Shown here piece by piece: positions 51,703 to 60,409 of a stretch of 64,000 bases of DNA (within the stretch, counting starts at the first letter, position 1; every line of letters starts with the position of its first letter). The notes beneath the pieces are model-generated. The model was given only the letters and a program-made list of their open reading frames with translations, was not told where the DNA came from and ran no database searches. A program made the translations under genes and the position numbers. The stretch lies in the NCBI GenBank assembly GCA_963824905.1, contig CAWGRH010000011.1:248001-312000 (forward strand), read 5' to 3'. Source of the DNA: JAJPKK01 sp963824905. GTDB taxonomy: Bacteria > Pseudomonadota > Alphaproteobacteria > Rhizobiales > Xanthobacteraceae.

Positions 51703-53448
51703 ATGCGCGTTGCCCAGGTGCTCGTCGGGTTTCTGCTCGGCTTGCTCGCTCTTGCCGGCCCGGCATTCGGCCAGGCGCCGGCACCGCTCCTGATCAAAGG
51801 GGCAACCCTCATCGATGGACTAGCAGATGCCCCGTTGAGGGATCGCGCACTGCTGATCGAGGGAAACGTCATCCGCGACATCCTCCCCGCCGATGCCGCC
51901 GTGCCGGCGGGCGCGCAGGTGATCGATCTAGGCGGCAAGTTCATCATTCCCGGGCTGTTCGACTCCCATGTGCACTGGGAAGAGTACATGGGCGAGCTCT
52001 ACGTCAACCACGGCGTGACCTCAGTGGTGTCGCTCGACAACGTAGCCAAGGCGTTGCGGGCGCGAAGCCAGGACGCCCACGACCTCCCGCGGCTTTTCCA
52101 TCCCGGAGGAAGGCTCGTGCTTCCGGAAAGCGCGAGCGAAGCCGAGGTTCGCCAGCTGGTGCGAAACTGGCTCGCGACCGAGCCCGATTTCGCATGGTTC
52201 TCCCAATACAATGCGCGAAACGCGCATTCCTACGCGATCGCCGCCGACGAGGCGCACAAGGCCGGCTTCGTCGTGTTCGGCCACACCGACGACGCGCCCG
52301 GTTCGGTGCGCGACGGCATGGACATCATCGAGCACATCTGGGGCTTCGGCGAAGCCGTGATGTCGCCCGACGAGATGCGGGCGTTCCGGGAGGGCAAGTT
52401 CGCGACGTGGGCGACGTTCCTCGCCGCCTCGGGCAAGCTCGACGGGCTGATCGCGGAGTCCGTGCGCCGCGGCGCCGCGCTCAATCCCACGCTGCAATAC
52501 GAATGGGGCGGCATGAGCCGCAAGGCGCTCGAACGCGAGCTGGAGGACTATCGCGTCTTCAGCAATCCCGACCTCTCCTACATCCCGCGCAATGTCGTCG
52601 ACGGCATTCTCGGCCGGCAAAGGCAGATCAAGAATTTCTCCGCCCGCTACGAGAATACGCCGTGGATCGCTCGCCTGTCCGCGGACGACCGCAAGGAGAT
52701 GGAAACCGGCTTCAAGAACGTCCTCGACTTCACCAAGAAGTACGTGGCGGCCGGCGGCAAGGTTTACGCCGGGACCGATACGATAGCGGGCGGAGTGCCG
52801 GGCCTGAGCACTCATCATGAGATGGAGATGCTGGTCGAAGCGGGGCTTTCGCCCATGCAGGCGCTCAAAGCCGCGACATCGTGGCCGGCGGAGCTGCTGG
52901 AGGGCAAGAACGGCGCCCGCGGCAGGGCGAAGATCGGATCGCTCCGCCCCGGCAACTTCGCCGATCTCGTCGTGGTGAGCGCCGATCCCCTGAGCGACAT
53001 ATCGAACACCAAGAAGATCGAACGGGTGATGAAGAACGGACGCTGGGTCGAGCTCGGCTATCATCCCGAATATTTCACCCAAACGCGCCCTGCCCGGCCG
53101 ATCGTCGCGTCGTTCGTCGTGCCGAACATCAGCGCGATCGAGCCGAGCCGCGTGAGCGAAGGCGCACCGTCGACGCACGTGGTGCTGGAGGGGAGCGGAT
53201 TTGCGACGACCTCGCTCGTCCGGGTCGATGGAGTCTCCGTAAAGACGATCTTCCGCGGCCCGAAGCGGCTGGAGTTCGATCTTCCCGCGAGCGCGGTGAC
53301 GCGCGCGTCCCCCGACGGGTTCAGTCCACCGGGGCCGGCGCAGGATGTCGGAATGATCGGCAATCGCTCCGTCGCGATCCACGTGTTCAATCCGCCACCG
53401 GATGGCGGGACTTCGAACACGGTCTATCAGCTCATCGTGCCGAAATGA
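51703..53448 (+). CDS. Exported amidohydrolase with C-terminal IPT/TIG-like domain
   Basis: Protein of 581 aa. Signal peptide VLVGFLLGLLALAGPAFGQ; GGGAGG precedes the ATG at 51703. The TIM-barrel amidohydrolase has the metal motif FDSHVHWEEY at about residues 84-93, plus GHTDDAPGSVRDGMDIIEHIWG and AGTDTIAGGVPGLSTHHEMEMLVEAGLSPMQALKAATSWPAELL, near the end of the barrel. The last 120 residues (NISAIEPSRVSEGAPSTHVVLEGSGFATTSLVRVDG) resemble an IPT/TIG domain, an uncommon addition. Substrate unknown; the family includes imidazolonepropionases and prolidases. It is on the same strand as frmA but 123 bp away, so a separate promoter is possible. Confidence 0.8.
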   Translation: MRVAQVLVGFLLGLLALAGPAFGQAPAPLLIKGATLIDGLADAPLRDRALLIEGNVIRDILPADAAVPAGAQVIDLGGKFIIPGLFDSHVHWEEYMGELYVNHGVTSVVSLDNVAKALRARSQDAHDLPRLFHPGGRLVLPESASEAEVRQLVRNWLATEPDFAWFSQYNARNAHSYAIAADEAHKAGFVVFGHTDDAPGSVRDGMDIIEHIWGFGEAVMSPDEMRAFREGKFATWATFLAASGKLDGLIAESVRRGAALNPTLQYEWGGMSRKALERELEDYRVFSNPDLSYIPRNVVDGILGRQRQIKNFSARYENTPWIARLSADDRKEMETGFKNVLDFTKKYVAAGGKVYAGTDTIAGGVPGLSTHHEMEMLVEAGLSPMQALKAATSWPAELLEGKNGARGRAKIGSLRPGNFADLVVVSADPLSDISNTKKIERVMKNGRWVELGYHPEYFTQTRPARPIVASFVVPNISAIEPSRVSEGAPSTHVVLEGSGFATTSLVRVDGVSVKTIFRGPKRLEFDLPASAVTRASPDGFSPPGPAQDVGMIGNRSVAIHVFNPPPDGGTSNTVYQLIVPK

Positions 53449-53481
53449 CCGCCGCTCACAGCGGACCGGCCACAGTTTGAA

Positions 53482-53889
53482 TCAGACGGCAAACTCCTTG
53501 ACCCGCAGCAGCGAGAAATACGCCGCAGGGCGGACCGGGCGCATGGCGTTTTCCGACTGCACCCCGACCACGAGGATGCGCACGATCTCGAAGGCGTCCT
53601 CGCGGTTCCTCGCGGTGCCGAGCGACGGGCCGCGCACATAAGTGACGTTGACGATCGCGCAAGCGGTCGGATCGTGCTGCTCGGCATTGACGAACCCGAT
53701 GGCGGCGGGTGCGTCGCCATGGAACAAGGCGACGAACCGCTCGGCCTGCGCCTGGGTATCGCAGATCAGGGCCTTGCCGACCTCGTAGTCCACGGCCTGG
53801 TCTTCCGCCCGGACGGGGGATGAGACGGCGGTGGCGAGCGAAGCGGCGACCAGTGCGACCAGAGTTACGATGCGTTTCGAGAGCCTCAT
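53482..53889 (-). CDS. Exported small protein, unknown
   Basis: Protein of 135 aa with a signal peptide (KRIVTLVALVAASLATAVSSPVRA), GGGAGG upstream of the ATG at 53889. The mature part, KALICDTQAQAERFVALFHGDAPAAIGFVNAEQHDPTACAIVNVTYVRG, contains two Cys that may pair. Similar short secreted proteins with this CDTxxQxxRF pattern are common in this bacterial group; no function established. It converges on the amidohydrolase gene. Confidence 0.75.
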   Translation of the reverse strand: MRLSKRIVTLVALVAASLATAVSSPVRAEDQAVDYEVGKALICDTQAQAERFVALFHGDAPAAIGFVNAEQHDPTACAIVNVTYVRGPSLGTARNREDAFEIVRILVVGVQSENAMRPVRPAAYFSLLRVKEFAV

Positions 53890-54113
53890 GTGGGCCTCCC
53901 ATCAGTGAGTTTCACGCGTCCTTCGTCTGGTGGTCGATTGCCGATTTGCAGGGGTTCAAGCGCCGGCGCTGCGGTCGCGGAACGAGCGGCTGATGCGTGA
54001 CGCTGGTCACAAAATCGCTGTTCGGACGGTGGCCGGGCGCGCGGCCGGCGGCCGGTCATGTCTCAGGAGGTGCAGTGGAGAAACCCGAGGCAATCCCGTG
54101 CGCCGGCGGCGCC

Positions 54114-54912
54114 CTATTCGTGGCGGACGTTGCGGCTGAATTCATAATCGGCGGCGATATCGGCCGCATAGCGCTGGACGCAGGTCGTCCGGTCGTAGCC
54201 GGGCGCGAGCACCTCCGCGAGGAACGCGAGCTGATCGGCCCAGGCTGCCTCCGCCTGGGCGCGGCGATAGCGGCCCGGCATGGTGTCGTTGAGCCAGCCG
54301 TGCGGTGCATCGCGGTAGAGATGGATGCGGTAGTTTTTGCGGTGCCGCTCCAGGCAATCGCGGAAGCGGCGGACATCGTCCACCGATATCAGATGGTCGG
54401 TCTCGCCGAACATGCCGAGCACGGGGCAGTCGACCGCGGCGACGATGTCGTCGAGCGGGCGGGGATACTTGCTGTTCACCGCCCATTCACGCGGCTGAGC
54501 CGCGCCGTACCAAACCAGCGCCGCTCCGATGGGACGGGCCGCGGCCACGACGAGGGGCAGCCGCCCGGTCTGGCAAATGCCCATCACCGCCAGCCGGCCG
54601 GTATCGGCTTGCGGGATCGTCGTGAGCATGTCGATGACGGCTTCGAGCGCGATCAAGGCATCGGGATCGGGGACATCGCAATTGGCGTCGCCGCGATGCA
54701 GCGCCTCCTGGTACCGGATGCGCGAAATAGAGGTCGGGTGCAGCCGCGACGAACCCGTCGGAGGCAAAACGCTCGGCGAGATCGCGGGTGTGCCGGACGA
54801 AGCCGTAGCGTTCATGAATCACGACCACGCATGGCGCCTTCGCCACGTGGTCCGGCACGGCGATGAAGACCGGCATCTTGCCCGCACAGGCCGCCGTCCA
54901 GCTTCGGGTCAT
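54114..54912 (-). CDS. Dienelactone hydrolase-family protein; frame broken near 54713
   Basis: Frame-repaired length 265 aa. Alpha/beta hydrolase of the carboxymethylenebutenolidase type. The nucleophile elbow GICQTG has Cys as in dienelactone hydrolase; the later Asp (FGETDHLISVDD) and His (APHGWLND) complete the triad. N-terminal half: MPVFIAVPDHVAKAPCVVVIHERYGFVRHTRDLAERFASDGFVAAAPDLYFAHP. After AHP the reading shifts to QEALHRGDANCDVPD; one inserted T near 54713 explains the 3n+1 length. The start overlaps the stop of the NMT1-type binding-protein gene by ATGA. Could act on a lactone or ester related to the transported compound. Confidence 0.82.
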
Positions 54913-55877
54913 CGTGCTGTCGCCTCGGCGAGGAAGCTCGCATCGATGAAGCCTGCGAGCGGCGGCGGCTGGGCGAGATCGCCCATGGCGATGAGAGCGT
55001 CGAAGTTCGCCTTGATGCCGTCCTCGAAAAGGCCGGCATCGCGGGCGATCACCTGCCGCTCGATGTAGAGGTCATAGGTCGCCGCGGCGGCCGGCTGTGC
55101 GATCCGGGTATGCCTCACGAGGACATCGATGATTTCGGTGCGGTTTGCCGGATCGTAGATGTAGCGGGTCGCTTTGATGCGGGCGCGAAGGAAGCCCACC
55201 AGCGCGGCACGATGCTGCGCCGCCCAGCGGGTGTCGGCGACGATGTTGTTCTGCGCCCAACTCGGCAGATACTGCTGCACGCTGCCGAGATCGACATAGC
55301 CTTGCTCGAGCGCGGCGAAATCCACCGGATTGGTCAGGATCGCCGCGGCCACCGCGCCGGACGCGAGCTGGGCAAAACGGTTGGGCGTCGCCCCGCCATA
55401 GAGCAGATCGTAGTCGCGGTCGCCGAGGCCATTGTTGCGCGCCATCACCCGGAGGAAATACAGCGTGACGTCGGTGAGGCCGCCGACGCTGATCGTCTTG
55501 TGCCGCAGGTCGTTCCAGCTCTTGACGGTCTTTGCGGCGACGAGACGGAACGGCGCATTCGCCGCGGCACCGGCGACAATGCGGATCGGCGCGCCGCGCA
55601 GGATGGCACGCAAGGACTGATCGGTTGCGACCTGCGCGACGTTGAGCGAGCCGGCCGCGAGCTGCTGCAGCACACCGGCCGCGGCGCCCACGATCACCGC
55701 CTCGATCTTGAGACGCTCGTCTTCGTAGTATTTCTTTTCCGTGGCGACATAGTGAGCGAGGTTGAACGCGGTGTTGCTGGTGGCGCCGAAGGTGATCTCG
55801 TCTGCCGCCTGCGCCGGCCCGCGCAGCGCACCTGCCAGCATCAGCGCCACCAAGATCGCGACCGCGCTTCGCCTCAT
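54909..55877 (-). CDS. NMT1/TauA-type ABC transporter substrate-binding protein
   Basis: Periplasmic protein of 322 aa with signal peptide (VAILVALMLAGALRGPAQA). Typical features: EITFGATSNTAFNLAHYVATEKKYYEDERLKIEAVIVGAAAGVLQQLAAGSLNVAQVATDQS and NDLRHKTISVGGLTDVTLYFLRVMARNNGLGDRDYDLLYGG. This subfamily binds taurine, aromatic acids and other compounds. No permease or ATPase is next to it. Coupled to the dienelactone-hydrolase gene (ATGA), so the hydrolase may process what this protein binds. Confidence 0.85.
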   Translation of the reverse strand: MRRSAVAILVALMLAGALRGPAQAADEITFGATSNTAFNLAHYVATEKKYYEDERLKIEAVIVGAAAGVLQQLAAGSLNVAQVATDQSLRAILRGAPIRIVAGAAANAPFRLVAAKTVKSWNDLRHKTISVGGLTDVTLYFLRVMARNNGLGDRDYDLLYGGATPNRFAQLASGAVAAAILTNPVDFAALEQGYVDLGSVQQYLPSWAQNNIVADTRWAAQHRAALVGFLRARIKATRYIYDPANRTEIIDVLVRHTRIAQPAAAATYDLYIERQVIARDAGLFEDGIKANFDALIAMGDLAQPPPLAGFIDASFLAEATAR

Positions 55878-56034
55878 CGATCTCTCCGATCACGAAAGCC
55901 ACTGGCCCGGGACGGCCCGATGCATTCCATCACGAAGAGGCCGGGATTGGAACCGCACCGCTCCCCGTGTGATACTTGCACCGAGCTGAACAAGGGCGCG
56001 CGCCCTCAGTCGCACGAAACGAGGAAGAGGAAGG

Positions 56035-57003
56035 ATGACAATGAATTCGTACGCCATCGCCGTGCTGACCGCCGCCGTTGCCGGCATCGCGTCGAGCGCA
56101 TGGGCGCAGCAGGATACGGCGGCGTCCCACTTTGCCGCCGCCAAAGCCGCAGCCGGGACCGATCATGTCGAGCTCTTCGAGGCGACCTGCGTGCGCGAGC
56201 CGGGCCCGCCCCCTGCCCTGACCGGCCCGCGCGAGGTGCCGGAACGCTCGACCTGGCATCACGAGCCGGTGAAGGTGTTCGACAATCTCTACTACATCGG
56301 TGAGAAGGAATATTCCGCCTGGGCCGTCATCACCTCGGACGGCATCATCGTGATCGATACCATCTGGACCCATTCGGTCGAGGACGAGATCGTCGACGGC
56401 CTCAAGAAGCTCGGCTTCGACCCAGCCAAGATCAAATACGCCTTGGTGAGCCACGCTCACATCGATCACATCGGCGGCGCCAAATATCTGCAGGAGAAGT
56501 TCGGCACGCGCATCGTCATGTCGGCCGCCGACTGGGACTTCGCGGAGACGAGCACGCGGCTGCCGGCCGAGATCAAGCCGAAGCGCGACGTGGTCGCGAC
56601 GGACAACTACAAGCTCACGCTCGGCGATACCACGCTGACGCTCCACCTCACGCCCGGCCACACGCCCGGCACGATCTCGACGATCTTCACCGTGCAGGAT
56701 GGCGGGAAGCCACACACCGTCGCGACCTGGGGCGGCACGTCGTTCAACTTCCAGCCGTCGCCGCAGGGCTTCCAGACCTACATCAACTCCGCGGTGAGCT
56801 ACGAGGACGTCATCAAGAAGGCCGGTCCCGACATCATTTTGTCGAACCACACGATCTTCGACGGCTCGCTCGCCAAATTCGCCGCCTTGGCGGCACGCAA
56901 GCCGGGTGATCCGAATCCTTTCGTGGTCGGACAGGATTCCGTGCAGCGCTACGTGAAGGTCGCGGAGGAATGCGCGCGCGCCCAACTGTTGCAACTCAAG
57001 TAG
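56035..57003 (+). CDS. Periplasmic MBL-fold metallohydrolase
   Basis: Protein of 322 aa with signal peptide (SYAIAVLTAAVAGIASSAWAQ). The metal motif SHAHIDHIGGAKYLQEKFG and later LTPGHTPGTIS are of the metallo-beta-lactamase superfamily. Members with this length and the FDNLYYIGEKEYSAWAVITSDGIIVIDTIW start are often annotated as subclass B3-like, but resistance activity cannot be inferred. Two ATGs lie six bases apart (56035 and 56041) and GGAAGAGGAAGG could serve either. Divergent from the NMT1-type gene and alone on its strand. Confidence 0.85.
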   Translation: MTMNSYAIAVLTAAVAGIASSAWAQQDTAASHFAAAKAAAGTDHVELFEATCVREPGPPPALTGPREVPERSTWHHEPVKVFDNLYYIGEKEYSAWAVITSDGIIVIDTIWTHSVEDEIVDGLKKLGFDPAKIKYALVSHAHIDHIGGAKYLQEKFGTRIVMSAADWDFAETSTRLPAEIKPKRDVVATDNYKLTLGDTTLTLHLTPGHTPGTISTIFTVQDGGKPHTVATWGGTSFNFQPSPQGFQTYINSAVSYEDVIKKAGPDIILSNHTIFDGSLAKFAALAARKPGDPNPFVVGQDSVQRYVKVAEECARAQLLQLK

Positions 57004-57075
57004 CGCAAAAGGTCAGACAGCGTTCGCCGCCATGCTCCCGAGCGGCTGCTCGCGCGCACTCGAATCAAGTCGAAT

Positions 57076-57167
57076 CGTCATGGCCGGGCTTGACCCGGCC
57101 ATCCCGCTTAACACGGCAGGGCCGTGCCACTTTTATCGGGATCGCCGGGTCAAGCCCGGCGATGACG
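57076..57167. repeat. Palindromic repeat, ATGGCCGGGCTTGACCCGGCCAT type
   Basis: Left element 57076-57106 (GGCCGGG-cttga-CCCGGCC hairpin) and right element 57137-57167 (CGCCGGG-tcaag-CCCGGCG) face each other as an inverted pair: CGTCATGGCC...ATCCCG and CGGGATCGCC...GATGACG. Such pairs are widespread in the alphaproteobacterial group suggested for this window. It lies after the MBL gene and before the MmgE/PrpD gene; may terminate transcripts. Confidence 0.75.
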
Positions 57168-57233
57168 GCGGATGAGATGGGGTCATCCGAACATGCTCTA
57201 GTACAGCGACAAATGTGCGCGGTGTCGTCAGTG

Positions 57234-58589
57234 TCAACGGCCGATCCGGACGGACTCGAACAGGGGATCGAGCCCCTTCGCCGTGTCGAACGCCCACATG
57301 ATCTCGAGCGCCTGCTCGACCTGCGCCTTGGGCAGTTTCCGCCCTGCCAGCATCCGGAACTTGGCCCACACCTCCTTGTCCGTCATCGGATTGCTGGTGT
57401 GCCCGCGCGGATAATCGACTTGCGCAGTCAGCTCTTTTCCGGACTTGGTGCGAATCTCGATTCGGCAGGGAATTTTCGCAGGAAACTGGCGCGAGTAGTC
57501 CTTGTCCTCCTTGATAGCGATGCGGCTCGCCATCTCGTGGACTCGCGCGTCGCGGATACGGGCTTCGCTGAAAATGTCGTCGCTGAAACGCCCGTCAATC
57601 AGCACCGCTGCCAAAATGTAGGGAAGGCTGTGATCGGCGCTCTCTCGCGTGGTCGGATGCCATTTCTCGGGCCCGCTGCCGATCTCGCTCCAGGTGAAAT
57701 GGTAGGTGTGAACGATCACGGATTCGATGTCGTCGGCGGCGATCTGCTGCCGCAGCTCGATCGCCGCGGTGATCGGCGATTGCGAGTGAAACTCGCTCAG
57801 GAAGTATTTGAAGTCGGCGCGCGGCAATTGGAACGGACGGCCGTCGCCGCCGAATTCGCCGAGCTCGAACGTGCCGAGCAATTCGCGCACGCCGTCGGAA
57901 CCGTCGATCGGCTTCTCCGGCCCGGTCATGCCCGCGGCGGCGAGCAGTGCGGCGAACACGCCGTTGCGCGCCGCGTTTCCGGCAGCGGCCCCCTTCCACA
58001 TCGACAGCTCGCCGCGGCGCGTTGCGTGCAGCGCGAGGTTCGGGGTAACGCCAAGCGCAACCGCCTGCGCGATCCGATCGCGGTCGAGCCCAAGCACTTT
58101 GGCCGCGCCGACCGCGCTGCCGACGGCGGTATAGAACACGTGATCGAGACCGTGATCCCGCATGCAGGCCGCACGGAACAGCGTGCCGTAGATTTCGTAG
58201 CCGAGCACGATGCCGGTGATCACGGCTGGCCCGTCCGCGCCGGCGACATCGGCCGCAGCCAGCACCGCTGAAATCACGTCGCTCGGATGTCCGCCACCGC
58301 CCGGAAACACGTCGTTGCCGTCGAGATAGCGCGCCATCACGCCGTTGGCGAACGCCGCAAGCTCCGGCAGGGCGCGCTGTCCGGTGCCGAGCACCCGGGC
58401 CCCGCCCGGCACACTCGCGCGCTCGGCAAGCGCCCGCGCGATGCGGCTCGGCGGCTCATCGAACGCGCCGAGCGCGCATCCCACGGTATCGACAAGGCGG
58501 CGCTTGCATTCATGCACGACGTCGGACGGCAAGTCGGCGTAGGCCAAGGTGGCGGCGTAGTCCGCAATTCGGCTCGTGGTCGCGTCCAT
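57234..58589 (-). CDS. MmgE/PrpD family protein
   Basis: Protein of 451 aa matching the MmgE/PrpD (2-methylcitrate dehydratase-like) family along its full length: ATLAYADLPSDVVHECKRRLVDTVGCALGAFD at the N-terminus, GNDVFPGGGGHPSDVISAVLAAAD with the conserved HPSD, and later VHTYHFTWSEIGSGPEKWHPTTRESADHSLPYILAAVLIDG with HSLPY. The family also contains immune-responsive-gene-1-like decarboxylases and uncharacterised dehydratases. No methylcitrate genes are near, so the substrate is uncertain. The inverted repeat at 58644-58743 separates it from garD upstream. Confidence 0.88.
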   Translation of the reverse strand: MDATTSRIADYAATLAYADLPSDVVHECKRRLVDTVGCALGAFDEPPSRIARALAERASVPGGARVLGTGQRALPELAAFANGVMARYLDGNDVFPGGGGHPSDVISAVLAAADVAGADGPAVITGIVLGYEIYGTLFRAACMRDHGLDHVFYTAVGSAVGAAKVLGLDRDRIAQAVALGVTPNLALHATRRGELSMWKGAAAGNAARNGVFAALLAAAGMTGPEKPIDGSDGVRELLGTFELGEFGGDGRPFQLPRADFKYFLSEFHSQSPITAAIELRQQIAADDIESVIVHTYHFTWSEIGSGPEKWHPTTRESADHSLPYILAAVLIDGRFSDDIFSEARIRDARVHEMASRIAIKEDKDYSRQFPAKIPCRIEIRTKSGKELTAQVDYPRGHTSNPMTDKEVWAKFRMLAGRKLPKAQVEQALEIMWAFDTAKGLDPLFESVRIGR

Positions 58590-58643
58590 GCCGCAAACTA
58601 GGTGACCGCGTGTCCTGGAGGAAGAGGCAGCGTCGAAGCGCTG

Positions 58644-58743
58644 GTAGGATGGGTTGAGCTCTCGCGAAACCCATCACGGCGCCACCATACCACCGCGGTC
58701 GGGGAAAGATGATGGGTTTCGCGAGAGCTCAACCCATCCTACT
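58644..58743. repeat. Inverted pair of GATGGGTT palindromic repeats
   Basis: Left copy 58644-58676 and right copy 58710-58743 are mirror images (GGATGGGTTGAGCTCTCGCG and its complement). The flanks GCTGGTAGG and CCTACTAGC extend the symmetry. It sits 18 bp after the garD stop and before MmgE/PrpD. Same family as the copies at 28547 and 35924. Confidence 0.85.
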
Positions 58744-58760
58744 AGCTCCGGAGTTCACGC

Positions 58761-60353
58761 TCAGGTCACCGGCGCCGGATTGAACAAGGCGAGCGAGTTG
58801 GAGAGCTTCCACTTCTCAGTCCAGGTGCGCCGGCGGCCGCTCGCGACGTCGAGCATCAGGTGGAACATCTCCCAGCCGAGCTCCTCGATGGTTGCGTCCC
58901 CGGTCGCGATGCGGCCGGCGTCGACGTCCATCAGGTCGTGCCAGCGCCGCGCGAGCTCGCTCCGCGTCGCGACCTTGATCACCGGCACCGCCGCGAGCCC
59001 GTACGGCGTGCCGCGGCCGGTGGTGAAGACGTGAAGCGTCATGCCGGCGGCGAGCTGGAGCGTGCCGCAGATGAAATCGCTGGCCGGCGTCGCGGCGTAG
59101 AGCAGGCCCTTGCCGCGCGCACGCTCGCCGGGCGGCACCACGCCCGAAATGGGCGCCGTGCCGGACTTGATGATCGAGCCCATCGCCTTCTCGACGATGT
59201 TCGACAGCCCGCCCTTCTTGTTGCCCGGCGTGGTGTTGGCGCTGCGGTCGACGCTGCCGCGTTCGAGATAGCGGTCGTACCAGCCGAGCTCGGCGATCAA
59301 TGCCTTGGCGACCTCCGGATCGGCGCAGCGCGCGGTGAGCTGGGCGACGCCGTCGCGGACCTCCGTGTTCTCCGAGAACATCACGGTCGCCCCGGCGCGC
59401 ACGAGGAGATCGCTCGCAAATCCGAGCGCAGGGTTCGCGGTCACGCCGGAGAACGCGTCGCTGCCGCCGCACTGCATGCCGACCACGAGCGCCGAGGCCG
59501 GGCAGGTCTCGCGACGGCGCCGGTCGAGGACCTCGAGGTGCTGCTCGGCCGTCCGCATGATCGAGCCGACCATGGCGTCGAAGCCGACATGCGAGGGATC
59601 CTGCAGCGTCACGAGGTCATAGTCCTGCGCACCGGCAGCGCCGCGGCCTCGCACCATTCCGGCGGGCAGCAGGCGTTCGGGCTGCAGCTTCTCGCAGCCG
59701 AGGCTGACGACCATCGTGCCGCCGCCGAAATTCGGATTGAAGCTGATGTTGCGCAGCGTCCGGATCGGGATCTCGGCGCCATCCGCTTCGATGGCCACGC
59801 CGCAGCCGTAGATGTGCTCGAGGCCCACGACGTCGTCGACGTTGGCGTATTTCGGCAGCAGCTCGGCGCGGATCCGGCGTACCGCGTGCTCGACGACGCC
59901 GGAGACGCACTGCACGGTCGTGGTGATGGCGAGGATGTTCCGCGTCCCGACCGATCCGTCCGGATTGCGGTAGCCTTCGAAGGTGTAGCCTTCGAGCGGA
60001 GCGCCGAGCTGCGCCTTGTTGGTCGCGATCGGCAGCCCCTCGAGGGCCGGCGGCGTCGGCATGACGAGCCTCTGCTCGTTGACCCAGGAGCCTGCGGGAA
60101 GCGCCTGCGCCGCATAGCCGATCACCACATCGTAGCGGCGCACCGGCGCGCCTTCGGCGATGTCGACCAGCGCCACCTTGTGAGCCTGCGGCACCCGCTC
60201 ACGCAACGTGGGTCCCGATGGCAGCTGCGTCCCGGCCGGAAGCCCGAGGTCGTTGACGACGATCGCCACGTTGTCATTCGGATGCATGCGGATGACGCGC
60301 GGCGGCTCCGGCCTGTTGCCGGTATCCATTTCTGCTGCCATCTGCGTTGCCAT
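58761..60353 (-). CDS. garD: D-galactarate dehydratase (UxaA family)
   Basis: Enzyme of 530 aa that dehydrates D-galactarate to 5-dehydro-4-deoxy-D-glucarate. It has the SAF domain at the N-terminus (VIRMHPNDNVAIVVNDLGLPAGTQL...) and the UxaA/GarD core (YRNPDGSVGTRNILAITTTVQCVSGVVEHAVRRIR; HIYGCGVAIEADGAEIPIRTLRNISFNPNFGGGTMVVSLGCEKLQ; GMQCGGSDAFSGVTANPALGFASDLLVRAGATVMFSE). The length is close to the E. coli enzyme. AGGAG lies before the ATG at 60353. Last gene of a minus-strand set with garL, gudP and gudD, which makes galactarate preferable to altronate as substrate. Confidence 0.9.
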   Translation of the reverse strand: MATQMAAEMDTGNRPEPPRVIRMHPNDNVAIVVNDLGLPAGTQLPSGPTLRERVPQAHKVALVDIAEGAPVRRYDVVIGYAAQALPAGSWVNEQRLVMPTPPALEGLPIATNKAQLGAPLEGYTFEGYRNPDGSVGTRNILAITTTVQCVSGVVEHAVRRIRAELLPKYANVDDVVGLEHIYGCGVAIEADGAEIPIRTLRNISFNPNFGGGTMVVSLGCEKLQPERLLPAGMVRGRGAAGAQDYDLVTLQDPSHVGFDAMVGSIMRTAEQHLEVLDRRRRETCPASALVVGMQCGGSDAFSGVTANPALGFASDLLVRAGATVMFSENTEVRDGVAQLTARCADPEVAKALIAELGWYDRYLERGSVDRSANTTPGNKKGGLSNIVEKAMGSIIKSGTAPISGVVPPGERARGKGLLYAATPASDFICGTLQLAAGMTLHVFTTGRGTPYGLAAVPVIKVATRSELARRWHDLMDVDAGRIATGDATIEELGWEMFHLMLDVASGRRRTWTEKWKLSNSLALFNPAPVT

Positions 60354-60409
60354 CGGTCGTCTCCTGCCCGGCCCTATATATCAGCTCCGTGTGCGATTCC
60401 TGCCGCCGG

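Noticed and set aside
54114..54912. S-formylglutathione hydrolase candidate
   Set aside because: The nucleophile motif is GxCxxG as in dienelactone hydrolases, whereas formylglutathione hydrolases have a Ser in GHSMGG-type context.
56035..57003. Beta-lactam resistance gene
   Set aside because: Only the general MBL metal motif is present; there is no specific evidence for beta-lactamase activity.
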